Part shown: positions 26,218 to 34,467 of the stretch, in pieces
Numbering within the stretch: the first letter of the stretch is position 1
How the letters are laid out: each line of letters opens with the position of its first letter
DNA from: JAAYBQ01 sp035403465
Lineage (GTDB): Bacteria > Spirochaetota > UBA4802 > UBA5550
Length of the DNA: 64,000 nt
Assembly: GCA_035403465.1 (NCBI GenBank)
Contig: DAONFG010000003.1
Coordinates: 1 to 64,000, forward strand
Direction: 5' to 3'
Program-made: the position numbers and the translations under genes
The notes under the pieces: generated by a model
Told to the model about the DNA's origin: nothing
Seen by the model: the letters and a program-made list of their open reading frames with translations, nothing else
The model's database searches: none

Positions 26218-26410
26218 TTAACAAAGGGGGATGTCGCGGCAGCGACAGGGGGATTTATTTTCAGGCCACCGCAGTGTAACTGAGATACATTCTGCTGCAT
26301 TGAAAAAATCCTCCGGCCTATCGGCCACCTCCGACGTACACGGATGTACTAGTGTCGGCGTGTGCATGGATGCACAGGAGCCGACCTTTATTAAAGGAGG
26401 ATGAATTATA
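26218..26410. repeat. Dispersed palindromic repeat in the ferredoxin/crp divergent region
   Basis: The element starts with CCCCCTTTAACAAAGGGGG and a GTCGCGGCAGCGAC palindrome. It ends with CTTTATTAAAGGAGGATGA. An internal ATCCTCC arm (26309-26315) would pair with GGAGGAT at the end, so the module at 26331-26385 plus a GGCCTATCGGCC hairpin (26315-26326) appears inserted into a hairpin arm. The element fills most of the 26149-26462 gap between two divergent genes and has probably moved or insulated their promoters. Confidence 0.6.
26331..26385 (+). repeat. Double-hairpin GGA-loop module, copy A
   Basis: Hairpin 1: CCGAC, GTACA, loop CGGA, TGTAC, TAGT, GTCGG. Hairpin 2: outer GTCGGC (26354-26359) with GCCGAC (26380-26385), inner TGTGCA/TGCACA around TGGA. 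The loops contain CACGGATG (26339-26346) and CATGGATG (26365-26372), both matching CANGGANG. The first is also flanked by A and T as in the high-affinity CsrA/RsmE consensus. This is the cleanest copy of the family. Confidence 0.65.
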
Positions 26411-26436
26411 TATATTATATTAATATCCGTATTACA

Positions 26437-26450
26437 TTGACTCATGTCAA
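26437..26450. promoter_or_regulatory. Crp/Fnr-type operator before the regulator gene
   Basis: TTGAC-TCAT-GTCAA is a perfect 5-4-5 palindrome of the Crp/Fnr/HcpR class. It ends 12 bp before the ATG at 26463, just upstream of the AAGGGGG ribosome binding site. Binding there would block expression, so negative autoregulation is likely. Confidence 0.6.
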
Positions 26451-26462
26451 TTAAGGGGGAAA

Positions 26463-27134
26463 ATGCCCGATTTTAAGGAAACAATAAAAAATAGCCTGTT
26501 CTTCGGCGGAATGTCGCCCGACCTTACCGCACGCATGGAAAAAACAGCAAAACCTGAAAGTTACGGCCGCGACGAGATGATATTCTTCGAAGGGGACCGG
26601 GGAGAAAAGTTCTTTTTTGTTTCAGAGGGCCTGGTCAAGATATACAAGTCTACTGAAAGCGCGCGCGAGGTCGTGCTGAGGCACATCCGTCCGGGGGAGA
26701 TGTTCGGGGAGGTCATATTATTCGAATCGGCAAATTACCCTGTTAATGCTGTGGCAATGCGCGATACAGCCCTCTACTCGATCCGGCGCGAAATGTTTTT
26801 AAAGATGCTCGAAGATGACGAGTTTGTGCGTTACTTCACGGGCAACCTGTTCAGGAAGATGCGCTACCTTGCTGACCGCGTCGCGTTCCTTAATGCCTAC
26901 GACGTGGAGGAGAGGTTTTTTTTCTTTGTCGATGAACACTTCGGGCTGAAGCCGATGATCACAACAGACCTTTCAAAGGCCGAACTTGCCGAGGCCATTG
27001 GCACAATTCCTGAAACAATGTCAAGGCTGCTCGCGCGGCTCAAACTGAAAGATCTTGTTACATGGAACAGGGATGAGCTGAAGCTTGATGTGGATTACGC
27101 CAGGTCTGTCGTGGAGAGGGTGAGGGCTGAGTAG
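26463..27134 (+). CDS. Crp/Fnr family transcriptional regulator
   Basis: A 223-residue protein with an N-terminal cyclic-nucleotide-binding-like beta barrel (about 10-120: 'EGDRGEKFFFVSEGLVKIYK', 'GEMFGEVILFE') and a C-terminal winged helix ('LSKAELAEAIGTIPETMSRLLARLK'). The recognition helix is IPETMSRLLARL. It lacks the N-terminal cysteines of Fnr, so it is not an Fe-S oxygen sensor of that type; haem or nitrosative sensing as in HcpR/Dnr is possible. It is divergent from the ferredoxin gene, its likely target, with a palindromic operator at its own start. Confidence 0.88.
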   Translation: MPDFKETIKNSLFFGGMSPDLTARMEKTAKPESYGRDEMIFFEGDRGEKFFFVSEGLVKIYKSTESAREVVLRHIRPGEMFGEVILFESANYPVNAVAMRDTALYSIRREMFLKMLEDDEFVRYFTGNLFRKMRYLADRVAFLNAYDVEERFFFFVDEHFGLKPMITTDLSKAELAEAIGTIPETMSRLLARLKLKDLVTWNRDELKLDVDYARSVVERVRAE

Positions 27135-27346
27135 TGCTGCACTAACCAGGGCGCGTCGCTAAAAAACAGAATGAGCGTCTGCTCCTGCTGCTATCCCGGT
27201 ATTACGTGTATCCCCGGTGATCTCCCCGCCGTACTGGTATCCGAATTCCACGTTGACAGCGATACGCTCAAAGAATACTACCCGACTCTATTCACTATCA
27301 GTATGATTATTATTAATAATTCCAAACGGATTGTACAAATAAAAAC

Positions 27347-27375
27347 TTGACGTTTGTTTATTATTTAATTAAATT
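27347..27375 (+). promoter_or_regulatory. Possible promoter upstream of sod
   Basis: TTGACG (27347-27352), 17-bp spacer, TAAATT (27370-27375) in AT-rich DNA. The start of sod is about 155 bp downstream, leaving a long leader. The rest of 27135-27530 shows no gene. Confidence 0.3.
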
Positions 27376-27530
27376 ATAAAAAACATTATGAATGATCAGT
27401 GATGGAACTATAACCGCTTAATGATTATATTACGTTTGAAACATTAATAAAGGTGAAGCGTCAATTATTTGATGCGGAATTGATATGCTGAATCATAAAT
27501 AAAATAAACAACAGGATATATGGAGGAACA

Positions 27531-28121
27531 ATGGTTATAACACTACCCGATCTGCCTTACGCAAAGGACGCGCTTGAACCGCATATCAGCGCGCGTACAC
27601 TTGAGTTTCACCACGACAAGCACCACCAGGCTTATGTTACAAACCTGACAAAACTTATTGCCGGAACAGATATGGAGAACATGTCCCTGGAGGAAATAAT
27701 TAAAAAGAGCGCACCGGACGCTGCAAAGGCTGGAATCTTCAACAACTCCGCACAGGTATGGAACCACACGTTCTACTGGAACTGCATGAAGAAAAACGGC
27801 GGCGGAAAGCCGGGCGCGAAACTCCTTGCTAAAATCGAGAAGGCGTTCGGCAGCTATGACAAGTTTATCGAGGAGATGAAGAACGCAGCAGTTACCCAGT
27901 TCGGAAGCGGATGGGCATGGCTTATTGCAGATGGTGATACTGTCAGGATTATGAAAACATCAAATGCCGATAACCCGCTTGCGCATGGACAGAAAGCCCT
28001 TCTTACAATAGATGTGTGGGAGCACGCGTACTATCTTGATTACCAGAACAGGCGCCCGGACTATGTTGCCGTATTCTTTGATAAGCTGGTAAACTGGGAA
28101 TTTGCAGAATCGCAGATGTAG
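27531..28121 (+). CDS. sodB: Superoxide dismutase, Fe/Mn type
   Basis: A 196-residue protein of normal length for Fe/Mn SOD. The metal ligands are in 'LEFHHDKHHQAYV' (His near 27), 'NNSAQVWNHTFYW' (His near 76) and 'TIDVWEHAYYLDYQNRRP' (Asp and His near 160). The GSGWAWL region favours a cytoplasmic Fe-SOD. It converts superoxide to H2O2 and O2. GGAGG precedes the ATG and a hairpin follows the stop. Placement after a Crp/Fnr regulator suggests, but does not prove, shared stress control. Confidence 0.95.
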   Translation: MVITLPDLPYAKDALEPHISARTLEFHHDKHHQAYVTNLTKLIAGTDMENMSLEEIIKKSAPDAAKAGIFNNSAQVWNHTFYWNCMKKNGGGKPGAKLLAKIEKAFGSYDKFIEEMKNAAVTQFGSGWAWLIADGDTVRIMKTSNADNPLAHGQKALLTIDVWEHAYYLDYQNRRPDYVAVFFDKLVNWEFAESQM

Positions 28122-28140
28122 TTATTACCGGGTTAAAAAA

Positions 28141-28174
28141 CCGGCAGATGTTTCAAAACCGATTCATCTGCCGG
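28141..28174 (+). terminator. Hairpin after sod
   Basis: CCGGCAGATG (28141-28150) pairs perfectly with CATCTGCCGG (28165-28174) across a 14-nt loop, 20 bp after the sod stop. It lacks a strong T tail, so it may act in termination or RNA stability. Confidence 0.5.
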
Positions 28175-28254
28175 ATCAGGTCGTGCATGCTGAGTAATTC
28201 TTTTACAGTACAATACTAATCCTGATGTATATCTCCCGGCTTTTTCTTTAACCT

Positions 28255-29358
28255 TCACTCTACCCATGCCGGTGACGATACAGCCTCATCACCGTCATCC
28301 TGCCTGACCCGGACATAGTAGTATTCACCTGCAGAAACCGTTATCTCCTGTGTTATGCTGACCTGCTTTTCACCCGGTGACCAGGAGTTGAGCACTATAC
28401 CGTTTCTCAACAGGTCAATGCCGGTGAATATATCGTCCGTCGAACCATCATCAAGGTTAATCTCCAGTGTATATGTTCCCGCACTTACCGTGGATCCCAT
28501 TTCGCTGCCGTTAATTTTAAATGACATCGCGAGATTGCGGTCAAGCGTGGAGTAGAACCTATTTGCGCGGAATGCGGCAAGTATGTCATCCCGCGTCTTC
28601 GCATGCGCAAGAACAGCAAGCCTGAACTTTTGCGCTGTGCCCCAGGCCGCGCGGTGGTCGTCGCCTGAACCTGACGCACCTATGTGCCATCCGTGCTGCA
28701 GTGCCTCGTCGTAAAAACCCATGCCGCCGTCACCGGATACGTATCCGTCATTGTAGTAGTATATGCTGAAACCGTCGTTCCTGTTCCAGAGTTCCATCCC
28801 GGCAAAATTAATTACGGGTGCAGTGGTGAAATGGCTGAACTCAGTACTGTTGTCATCTTCGCGCCCGGGGTGGTTAAAGAATGCAATGCCGTTTGTACCG
28901 CTGAGCCAGGCGCACAGTTCGTTGAAGGTGTCTGCTGCAGTGTCATCTGACCTGACAAAATCAGCTGTTTCGATTATTGACACATGGCCGTAGTTTGACG
29001 TCGATGACCATTCAAACCCCCTTAATGCGATAAAGCTGTTATCCTCGTTGAATAATTCTGCAGCTGCATTAAGATCCGCCCACTCCCGGCTGGAGATCTC
29101 TTCGGCATGATCAGTAATGCCCAGGAAGTCCATGCCTGCAATGTCGCGTGCATAGGCATATGCCTCTTCGGGTGTCCCTTGCGCCCCTGATACTGTTGTA
29201 TGGTTATGAATATGGCCCATATAGACATAGTATCCTCCAACCGGAGGAGCAGGAGCATTATCCGGTTTTTCACCTGTGCAGGAAAAGAATAACACGCGGG
29301 ACAAAAACAGTATTATCCCGGGTATCAGTAAAATATTATTTTTGATAAACAGCGGCAT
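28255..29358 (-). CDS. PHP-domain metal-dependent phosphoesterase lipoprotein (CehA/McbA-like)
   Basis: A 367-residue protein with a signal peptide ending near FFSC (Cys about residue 27), so probably a lipoprotein. The PHP domain has 'MGHIHNHTTVSGAQG', 'GMDFLGITDHAEE', 'FFNHPGRED' and 'GSGDDHRAAWG', which supply the His/Asp metal ligands. A C-terminal beta-rich part (about 280-367) resembles the accessory domain of CehA-type proteins. It probably hydrolyses phosphoesters in the periplasm. It is monocistronic and divergent from the sensor kinase at 29458. Confidence 0.8.
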   Translation of the reverse strand: MPLFIKNNILLIPGIILFLSRVLFFSCTGEKPDNAPAPPVGGYYVYMGHIHNHTTVSGAQGTPEEAYAYARDIAGMDFLGITDHAEEISSREWADLNAAAELFNEDNSFIALRGFEWSSTSNYGHVSIIETADFVRSDDTAADTFNELCAWLSGTNGIAFFNHPGREDDNSTEFSHFTTAPVINFAGMELWNRNDGFSIYYYNDGYVSGDGGMGFYDEALQHGWHIGASGSGDDHRAAWGTAQKFRLAVLAHAKTRDDILAAFRANRFYSTLDRNLAMSFKINGSEMGSTVSAGTYTLEINLDDGSTDDIFTGIDLLRNGIVLNSWSPGEKQVSITQEITVSAGEYYYVRVRQDDGDEAVSSPAWVE

Positions 29359-29457
29359 ATAATCAACCTTCGGGTATAAGTAATTCTAATATAGCGGATG
29401 TTTCATTATTTTATTGCATAAATTATTGCGCTGATTGTTAACAATAGTTATATTATA

Positions 29458-31293
29458 ATGATTAAAGACCCGCGGGGGGATTTGTTGCGTATCATAGTCC
29501 TTAAAATATTATTGTTTCTTATTTTTCCGTTTTTTGCGATGATTGCTCCGGCAGATGCTGAAACACATCAGGGGCATGTCCTGTATATAAGTTCATACAA
29601 TCCTTCGTTCCCCGCATTCTTCCAGCAGGTTGACGGCATACGCTCAGCGCCTGAGGGGAGTATATTAATCAATAAACCGCATTCATTTATTGTAGTTTAC
29701 CCATTTGCCACGTATGCGCTCCTCCTGGGGCTGCTTTTCCTGCTGGCGGTTATCGGGCTCCTTGTTTACCAGAGGTTTAACCTTTCTGCGGAAGTGAAAC
29801 GCAGAACGCGGGAACTTTTTAAAACGAATGAACGCCTCCAGGCCGCGCTCTCTAACGTGAACCAGATTATCTGGGAATGGAACCCGGTTACCGATGAGTT
29901 TATTCCCATAAGCTTTAATGGCAGGATGACTGAAGGAAACCCCGGTGTAACATTTAAGAAAGGGTATGAATGGTATGAAAGGCTTCATCCCGATGATCAA
30001 AAGAAAACACACAAAGCTCTCGTCAGTCATTTGAAGGGTGAAATACCCGAATACGAGGCATCATACAGGATAAAAAATGATAATGGCGATTATCTCTGGG
30101 TAATATCGCACGGCAAGGTAGTTGAAAAAGGCCCCGATGGAAAGGCCCTGCTCATGAGCGGGATCAGCATTGATATAACACACCTGAAGCAGGTGGAAGC
30201 TGAGATAAGTTCATCAAAAAATATGCTGCAGGGTGTTCTCGATAATATACCGATGGGGGTTTTCTGGAAAGACCTGAACCTGGTTTATACCGGGTGCAAT
30301 GACCAGTTCGCGCGTTCTGCAATGCTAACTTCTCCGGGAGAAATAATAGGGAAACGGGACAGTGATCTTTTCTGGAAAGAACAGTCAGAGCTTCACGAAA
30401 AGATAGACCGGGAGGTAATCTCTTCAGGGGAAAAGAAGGGTTTTTACGAGGAGGAGATGAGTAACGCTTCAGGTGAGAAGGTTTATTACAGGAAACTGAA
30501 GAGCCCGCTCACGGACATTAATGGTAAAGTCATAGGCATACTGGGTGTGCAGGAGGATGTCACAGAGGCCAGGCGGATGCGCGAACAGAGAATCCGCATG
30601 CAGAAGCTTGAGTCCGTGGGCATACTTGCAGGCGGACTTGCACATGATTTTAACAATATGCTCATGGGTATTTCTGGTTCGTTATCAGTTCTCAGGCTCA
30701 GGGAGCAGGATGAAAAGAAGCTTCACTGGATAGAGATGGCTGAACAGTCATGCAGTGCGGCTGCCGATGTTACTTCAAGGCTTATCACGGTTGCACGCGG
30801 CGGTGACCCTGTGATGAGGGCCCTGGATATTTCAGGATTAATCAGGACCGTTGTTGAAATGGATAATGCTTCCGGCATGACCGGGGTAACCCTTGATATC
30901 ATCGAAAACGTCCCCATGGTAATGGCGGATGAGCGGCAGATGGGGCAGGTGCTTCGCAACCTGCTTGAGAATGCACATGAGGCTGTGGAAGCAGGAGGTA
31001 GTATAACTGTCAGGTGCCAGGTGGCCGTGAATGGTACAGCTGTAAAGGCAGGGTTAAAGGACGGCAGTTACGTCCAGGTTGCGGTTAATGATACAGGCAG
31101 GGGCATTGATAGTGATATGCTTGGTAAAATATTTGACCCATACTTCAGTACTAAAGATATGGGTAGTCAGAAGGGGCAGGGCCTTAGTCTTACTGTATGC
31201 CATTCCATTATTAAGAATCATGGCGGCGCCATATTTGCCGACTCTGATCATGCGAGCGGTACCACTTTTACAATTCTTCTTCCCGCAGTATAA
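29458..31293 (+). CDS. PAS sensor histidine kinase with a collapsed periplasmic domain
   Basis: A 611-residue protein. A signal sequence is followed by 'HVLYISSYNPSFPAFFQQVD', the start of the ABC-type substrate-binding sensor domain found in a kinase family. After GIRSA it jumps directly to 'PEGSILINKPHSF', the usual end of that domain, and then to a transmembrane helix (about 82-105). Roughly 250-300 residues seem missing in frame. The cytoplasmic part is intact: two PAS domains (about 120-375), the His box 'GGLAHDFNNMLMG', and an ATPase with NLLENAHEAVE, 'DTGRGIDSD' and 'GQGLSLTV'. A TTG at 29485 after GGGGGG is an alternative start. Confidence 0.8.
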   Translation: MIKDPRGDLLRIIVLKILLFLIFPFFAMIAPADAETHQGHVLYISSYNPSFPAFFQQVDGIRSAPEGSILINKPHSFIVVYPFATYALLLGLLFLLAVIGLLVYQRFNLSAEVKRRTRELFKTNERLQAALSNVNQIIWEWNPVTDEFIPISFNGRMTEGNPGVTFKKGYEWYERLHPDDQKKTHKALVSHLKGEIPEYEASYRIKNDNGDYLWVISHGKVVEKGPDGKALLMSGISIDITHLKQVEAEISSSKNMLQGVLDNIPMGVFWKDLNLVYTGCNDQFARSAMLTSPGEIIGKRDSDLFWKEQSELHEKIDREVISSGEKKGFYEEEMSNASGEKVYYRKLKSPLTDINGKVIGILGVQEDVTEARRMREQRIRMQKLESVGILAGGLAHDFNNMLMGISGSLSVLRLREQDEKKLHWIEMAEQSCSAAADVTSRLITVARGGDPVMRALDISGLIRTVVEMDNASGMTGVTLDIIENVPMVMADERQMGQVLRNLLENAHEAVEAGGSITVRCQVAVNGTAVKAGLKDGSYVQVAVNDTGRGIDSDMLGKIFDPYFSTKDMGSQKGQGLSLTVCHSIIKNHGGAIFADSDHASGTTFTILLPAV

Positions 31294-31407
31294 TAATAAA
31301 GCAGGTAATATGCTGTTTTTTCCTGCGCGGGGCAGGAGTGCTGTGGTGAATGATCCGATGGTTGTCATGGCTCCCGGCCTGGTGCCGTTTGTGCAGGTAA
31401 TATCTGA

Positions 31408-32151
31408 CTAAATTTCTATCTCCATAAGGTCATAAGCTGCAACGGTCCCGGGGAACACTTCCCGTGCCGTACGCTCCGCTTCTTTCCGGTCGTCTACTGT
31501 TATGTACCTTGCTGCATCAAAGTGTGCAAGTGCAAGCCTTGATGCTCCTGCCTCAAGTGCAATGCGCGCTGCTGTCCCGGGATTCAGGTGGGGCCACGCA
31601 TCGTTCGATTGTCCGGGCCTGAAAGCGCATTCGGTAATCAGCAGGTCTGCATTGCGCCCAAGTTTCACCGCGTTTTCGCAGTAGCCCGTATCGGTACAGA
31701 ACGCTACACTCTTCCCGTCAGCTGTTACTCTGTACCCCAGGCATGGATCTGAATGGGTCATCGCCAGGTACTCAAGTTTGAAAGGTACGTCAGCATGGTC
31801 CGCGGGCAGTTCCAGTATTTCTGTTTTATATGAAAGTTCATGCAGCGGAACCGTAAACGGCCTGTTCACAATTGTGCCGATGATATCCCGCGTACCGCTC
31901 TGCCCGATTATTGTAAGTCCCCTGCTGCAGCTGATCTTTGACAGGCCGTGCAGACCGGTGATGTGGTCCATGTGAAAATGGCTCAGCAGGAGGTAGACCG
32001 GTTTCGTTCCGTCTATAAAGCTGTCCAGTTTAAAGAATCCGCTGCCGGCATCGAGAATAATATCGTACTCCCTCGTCTTCAGCAGCACGCAGAGCGTGTT
32101 TCCTGTTGCTGTTTCAAACCAGCCGTTAGTTCCAAGGAAGATAATCTTCAT
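31408..32151 (-). CDS. MBL-fold metallohydrolase (RNase Z-like)
   Basis: A 247-residue metallo-beta-lactamase fold protein. It starts 'MKIIFLGTNGW'. Metal ligands are in 'LLLSHFHMDHITGL' (HxHxDH), 'CTDTGYC' (Asp), 'LITECAF' and 'LALAHFDA' (final His). The pattern resembles the tRNase Z/phosphodiesterase branch, but the RNase Z exosite arm is absent, so the substrate is uncertain. The start at 32151 is chosen because the longer frame would overlap the peptidase. It begins 4 bp after the peptidase stop. Confidence 0.82.
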   Translation of the reverse strand: MKIIFLGTNGWFETATGNTLCVLLKTREYDIILDAGSGFFKLDSFIDGTKPVYLLLSHFHMDHITGLHGLSKISCSRGLTIIGQSGTRDIIGTIVNRPFTVPLHELSYKTEILELPADHADVPFKLEYLAMTHSDPCLGYRVTADGKSVAFCTDTGYCENAVKLGRNADLLITECAFRPGQSNDAWPHLNPGTAARIALEAGASRLALAHFDAARYITVDDRKEAERTAREVFPGTVAAYDLMEIEI

Positions 32152-32155
32152 ACTG

Positions 32156-33658
32156 TTACAATCCGTATATTCCGTCATACTTGTTGTCAAGGTACCGCAT
32201 GTATGCAGCGGGGTCAATCGCTGATCCCGTGACTCGCTGCACCAGCTCCTGCGGCTCAAACTTGCGGCCGTGGCAGTGGATATTCTTCCGCAGCCAGTCC
32301 AGCAGGTTCGTGAAATCACCCTTACGCATCTGCTCATCTATGCCCGGGTTGTCAGACGCGTGTTTTTCCCAGAGCTGCGCCGAGACAAGGTTACCAAGGG
32401 CGTATGTGGAAAAGTAGCCCAGCATACCGCCTGCCCAGTGTATGTCCTGGAGCACGCCGCGGGCGTCATCGTTCGGGGTAATCCCAAGGTAGTCTTTCAT
32501 CTTCGAGTTCCATGCATGCGGCAGGTCTTTCACCGCGATGCTTCCCTCGATCATGGCAATCTCAAGTTCCAGGCGAAGCATGATGTGCAGGTTATAGGTT
32601 GCCTCGTCCGCTTCGACGCGTATGAGGGAGCGTTCGACTTTGTTTATTCCTTTATAATACGTTTCAAGGCTTATGCCGGAAATCTGTTCAGGGAAGAGCT
32701 TCTGCAGTTTCGGGTAGAAGTGTTCCCAGAATGGGAGTGAGCGGCCGACGAGGTTCTCCCACAGCCTGCTCTGCGATTCGTGTATCGCCAGGGACGCGCC
32801 CCCTTCAAGGGGCGTGCGGTTAAGGGCAGGGGAGATGCCCTGTTCGTAGAGCGCGTGGCCGGTTTCGTGCATGGTGCTGAAGAGGGCAGAAGCGCCTGAG
32901 CTTTTCTCAAAACGGGTGGTTATTCGCACGTCGTCCATGCTGAACGAAGTTGTGAAGGGATGGGCGGATTTGTCCTGCCTGCCCCGCGTCCAGTCAAAGC
33001 CGAATGCGGTGGCCACCTGAACTCCGAAGTCCCATTGTTTCTGTTCATCATACCGGAGGCCCATGAATGAGTCATCAACCTGCGGCCTGCCTGCTATAGC
33101 CTGTATAAGTTTAACCTGCAGCGGCCTTAATTTTTCAAAGATTGCCTTTACGTCTGCAGTCTTCATGCCCGGTTCAAAGTTGTCCAGCAGCGTGTCATAT
33201 GGATGGTCCGCAGGCGGGAAAAAACTTACATAGCGTCTGTTCAGTTCCACTATTCTTTCAAGGTGCGGCCTGAAAACTGCAAAGTCTGACTTTTCGCGGG
33301 CCTCGGTCCACGCGTGGTGCGCAGCGGTTGTAACAATGCTGAACTCCTCAACATAGTCCGCCGGTACACGCACCTCTTTCAGGTAGTCCCTCTGCGCGAC
33401 TTTGACCATGCGGTACTCGCTGCTGCCGGGGTCATGTTCTTCTGCCCATGGCCTCAGTTCGTCCAAAAGCCTGCCCAGCTCAGGTGATGTGGATTTATTG
33501 TGGGCTATTGTACTTATTGTGGCAATCTGCCTGCCCCTTGCCTCTGCTGCACCATGTGGCATGTATGTCTGCTGGTCCCAGTCAAGGAGCGCAGCTGTAT
33601 GATGCAGGTCAGCTATTTCGCCCAGGATTACTTTAAGTTTATTGTATTTCTGCTGCAT
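32156..33658 (-). CDS. M32 family carboxypeptidase (carboxypeptidase Taq)
   Basis: About 500 residues, the normal family length. The zinc motif is 'STMHETGHALYEQGI' (HExxH) with the downstream ligand in 'AIHESQSRLWEN'. Other family stretches are 'LLDWDQQTYMP' at the N-terminus and 'IRVEADEATYNLHIMLR'. It is a zinc-dependent, non-processive carboxypeptidase of the cytoplasm. The start at 33658 is chosen for its AGAGGAG ribosome binding site. It forms an operon with the MBL-fold gene. Confidence 0.92.
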   Translation of the reverse strand: MQQKYNKLKVILGEIADLHHTAALLDWDQQTYMPHGAAEARGRQIATISTIAHNKSTSPELGRLLDELRPWAEEHDPGSSEYRMVKVAQRDYLKEVRVPADYVEEFSIVTTAAHHAWTEAREKSDFAVFRPHLERIVELNRRYVSFFPPADHPYDTLLDNFEPGMKTADVKAIFEKLRPLQVKLIQAIAGRPQVDDSFMGLRYDEQKQWDFGVQVATAFGFDWTRGRQDKSAHPFTTSFSMDDVRITTRFEKSSGASALFSTMHETGHALYEQGISPALNRTPLEGGASLAIHESQSRLWENLVGRSLPFWEHFYPKLQKLFPEQISGISLETYYKGINKVERSLIRVEADEATYNLHIMLRLELEIAMIEGSIAVKDLPHAWNSKMKDYLGITPNDDARGVLQDIHWAGGMLGYFSTYALGNLVSAQLWEKHASDNPGIDEQMRKGDFTNLLDWLRKNIHCHGRKFEPQELVQRVTGSAIDPAAYMRYLDNKYDGIYGL

Positions 33659-33749
33659 TTGTTTCTCCTCTGGTTTCCGGTGCCGGAACATACAGCTGTT
33701 TACGGGAAAGTTCCCTGATTGTCAAATTGAATTCAGCCTACAGCTGCTT

Positions 33750-34355
33750 TCACTGCAGCAGGCACTGGTCCATCATTACCGGGATCTCGAAGAAGAATTC
33801 AGCCCACTCCCCATGGACTGAATCTGCCCATATGCGGCCGCCGTGGAGCTGTATTATCTTCCATGTTACATAGAGTCCGACCCCGTGGCCTTTTCTTTCC
33901 GCCAGTTCAGGGGTCTGCAGTATTGAAAAGCGTTTAAAAAGGTTCATCTTTTCGCTTTCAGGGAACCCCGGCCCTCGGTTCCAGACAGATACAAGTATGC
34001 TCCCCTCGCCGGTAAGGTTCAGCAGGAATTCCGCTTTTTTTACTATGTGGTCCGCGGCATTTTTCTGTTTACCCCCTATCTCCCCGAAATAACCCGAAGA
34101 GAGTGTCTTGGCTGTCATGATTATGGACGACAGCGGATTCTTCAGCTCATGGCTTACAAAACTGAGCATTTCCATGTACGACGACATTGCGGTTGAGAGC
34201 TGTTCGATGATGAATGCTTTTTCAACCGCCTGACCCATCCTGCCGCCCGCAACCTTCAGGTTGATGGAGTCAAGAATGGATTTCTCCTTCGCAGAAAAGT
34301 TTTCCGGTGATATTAAGTCTTTTTCTTCAAAGAATACAAGAGAGTTCTGTTTCAT
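33750..34355 (-). CDS. Histidine kinase remnant lacking the N box
   Basis: A 201-residue protein. A HisKA region carries the phosphoacceptor in 'FVSHELKNPLSSIIMTAKTL'. The sequence then runs 'KKAEFLLNLTGEGSILVSVW' directly into the G1 box ('NRGPGFPESE') and 'KGHGVGLYVTWKIIQLHGGR'. About 80-90 residues that normally hold the linker and the ATP-binding N box are absent, in frame, so autophosphorylation is doubtful. The upstream in-frame extension to 34532 overlaps the MCP and is not family-like, so the ATG at 34355 is used. It lies downstream of the MCP on the same strand. Confidence 0.7.
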   Translation of the reverse strand: MKQNSLVFFEEKDLISPENFSAKEKSILDSINLKVAGGRMGQAVEKAFIIEQLSTAMSSYMEMLSFVSHELKNPLSSIIMTAKTLSSGYFGEIGGKQKNAADHIVKKAEFLLNLTGEGSILVSVWNRGPGFPESEKMNLFKRFSILQTPELAERKGHGVGLYVTWKIIQLHGGRIWADSVHGEWAEFFFEIPVMMDQCLLQ

Positions 34356-34467
34356 ATTTTTTCCCTGGAGGCAATCTATATATGACACGCCTCCCTGTTT
34401 AATATAATACAGTATCAGGATTTTTGCTTCTGCGTGAATAAAAAAGTCGGGGGGACTGCAGGTATGA

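Noticed and set aside
29640..34030. Shared GAGGGGAG-ATA-T sequence at the joints of both collapsed kinases, suggesting one mechanism
   Set aside because: The match is short and explained by similar EGSIL codons expected in both families; not enough for a mechanistic claim.
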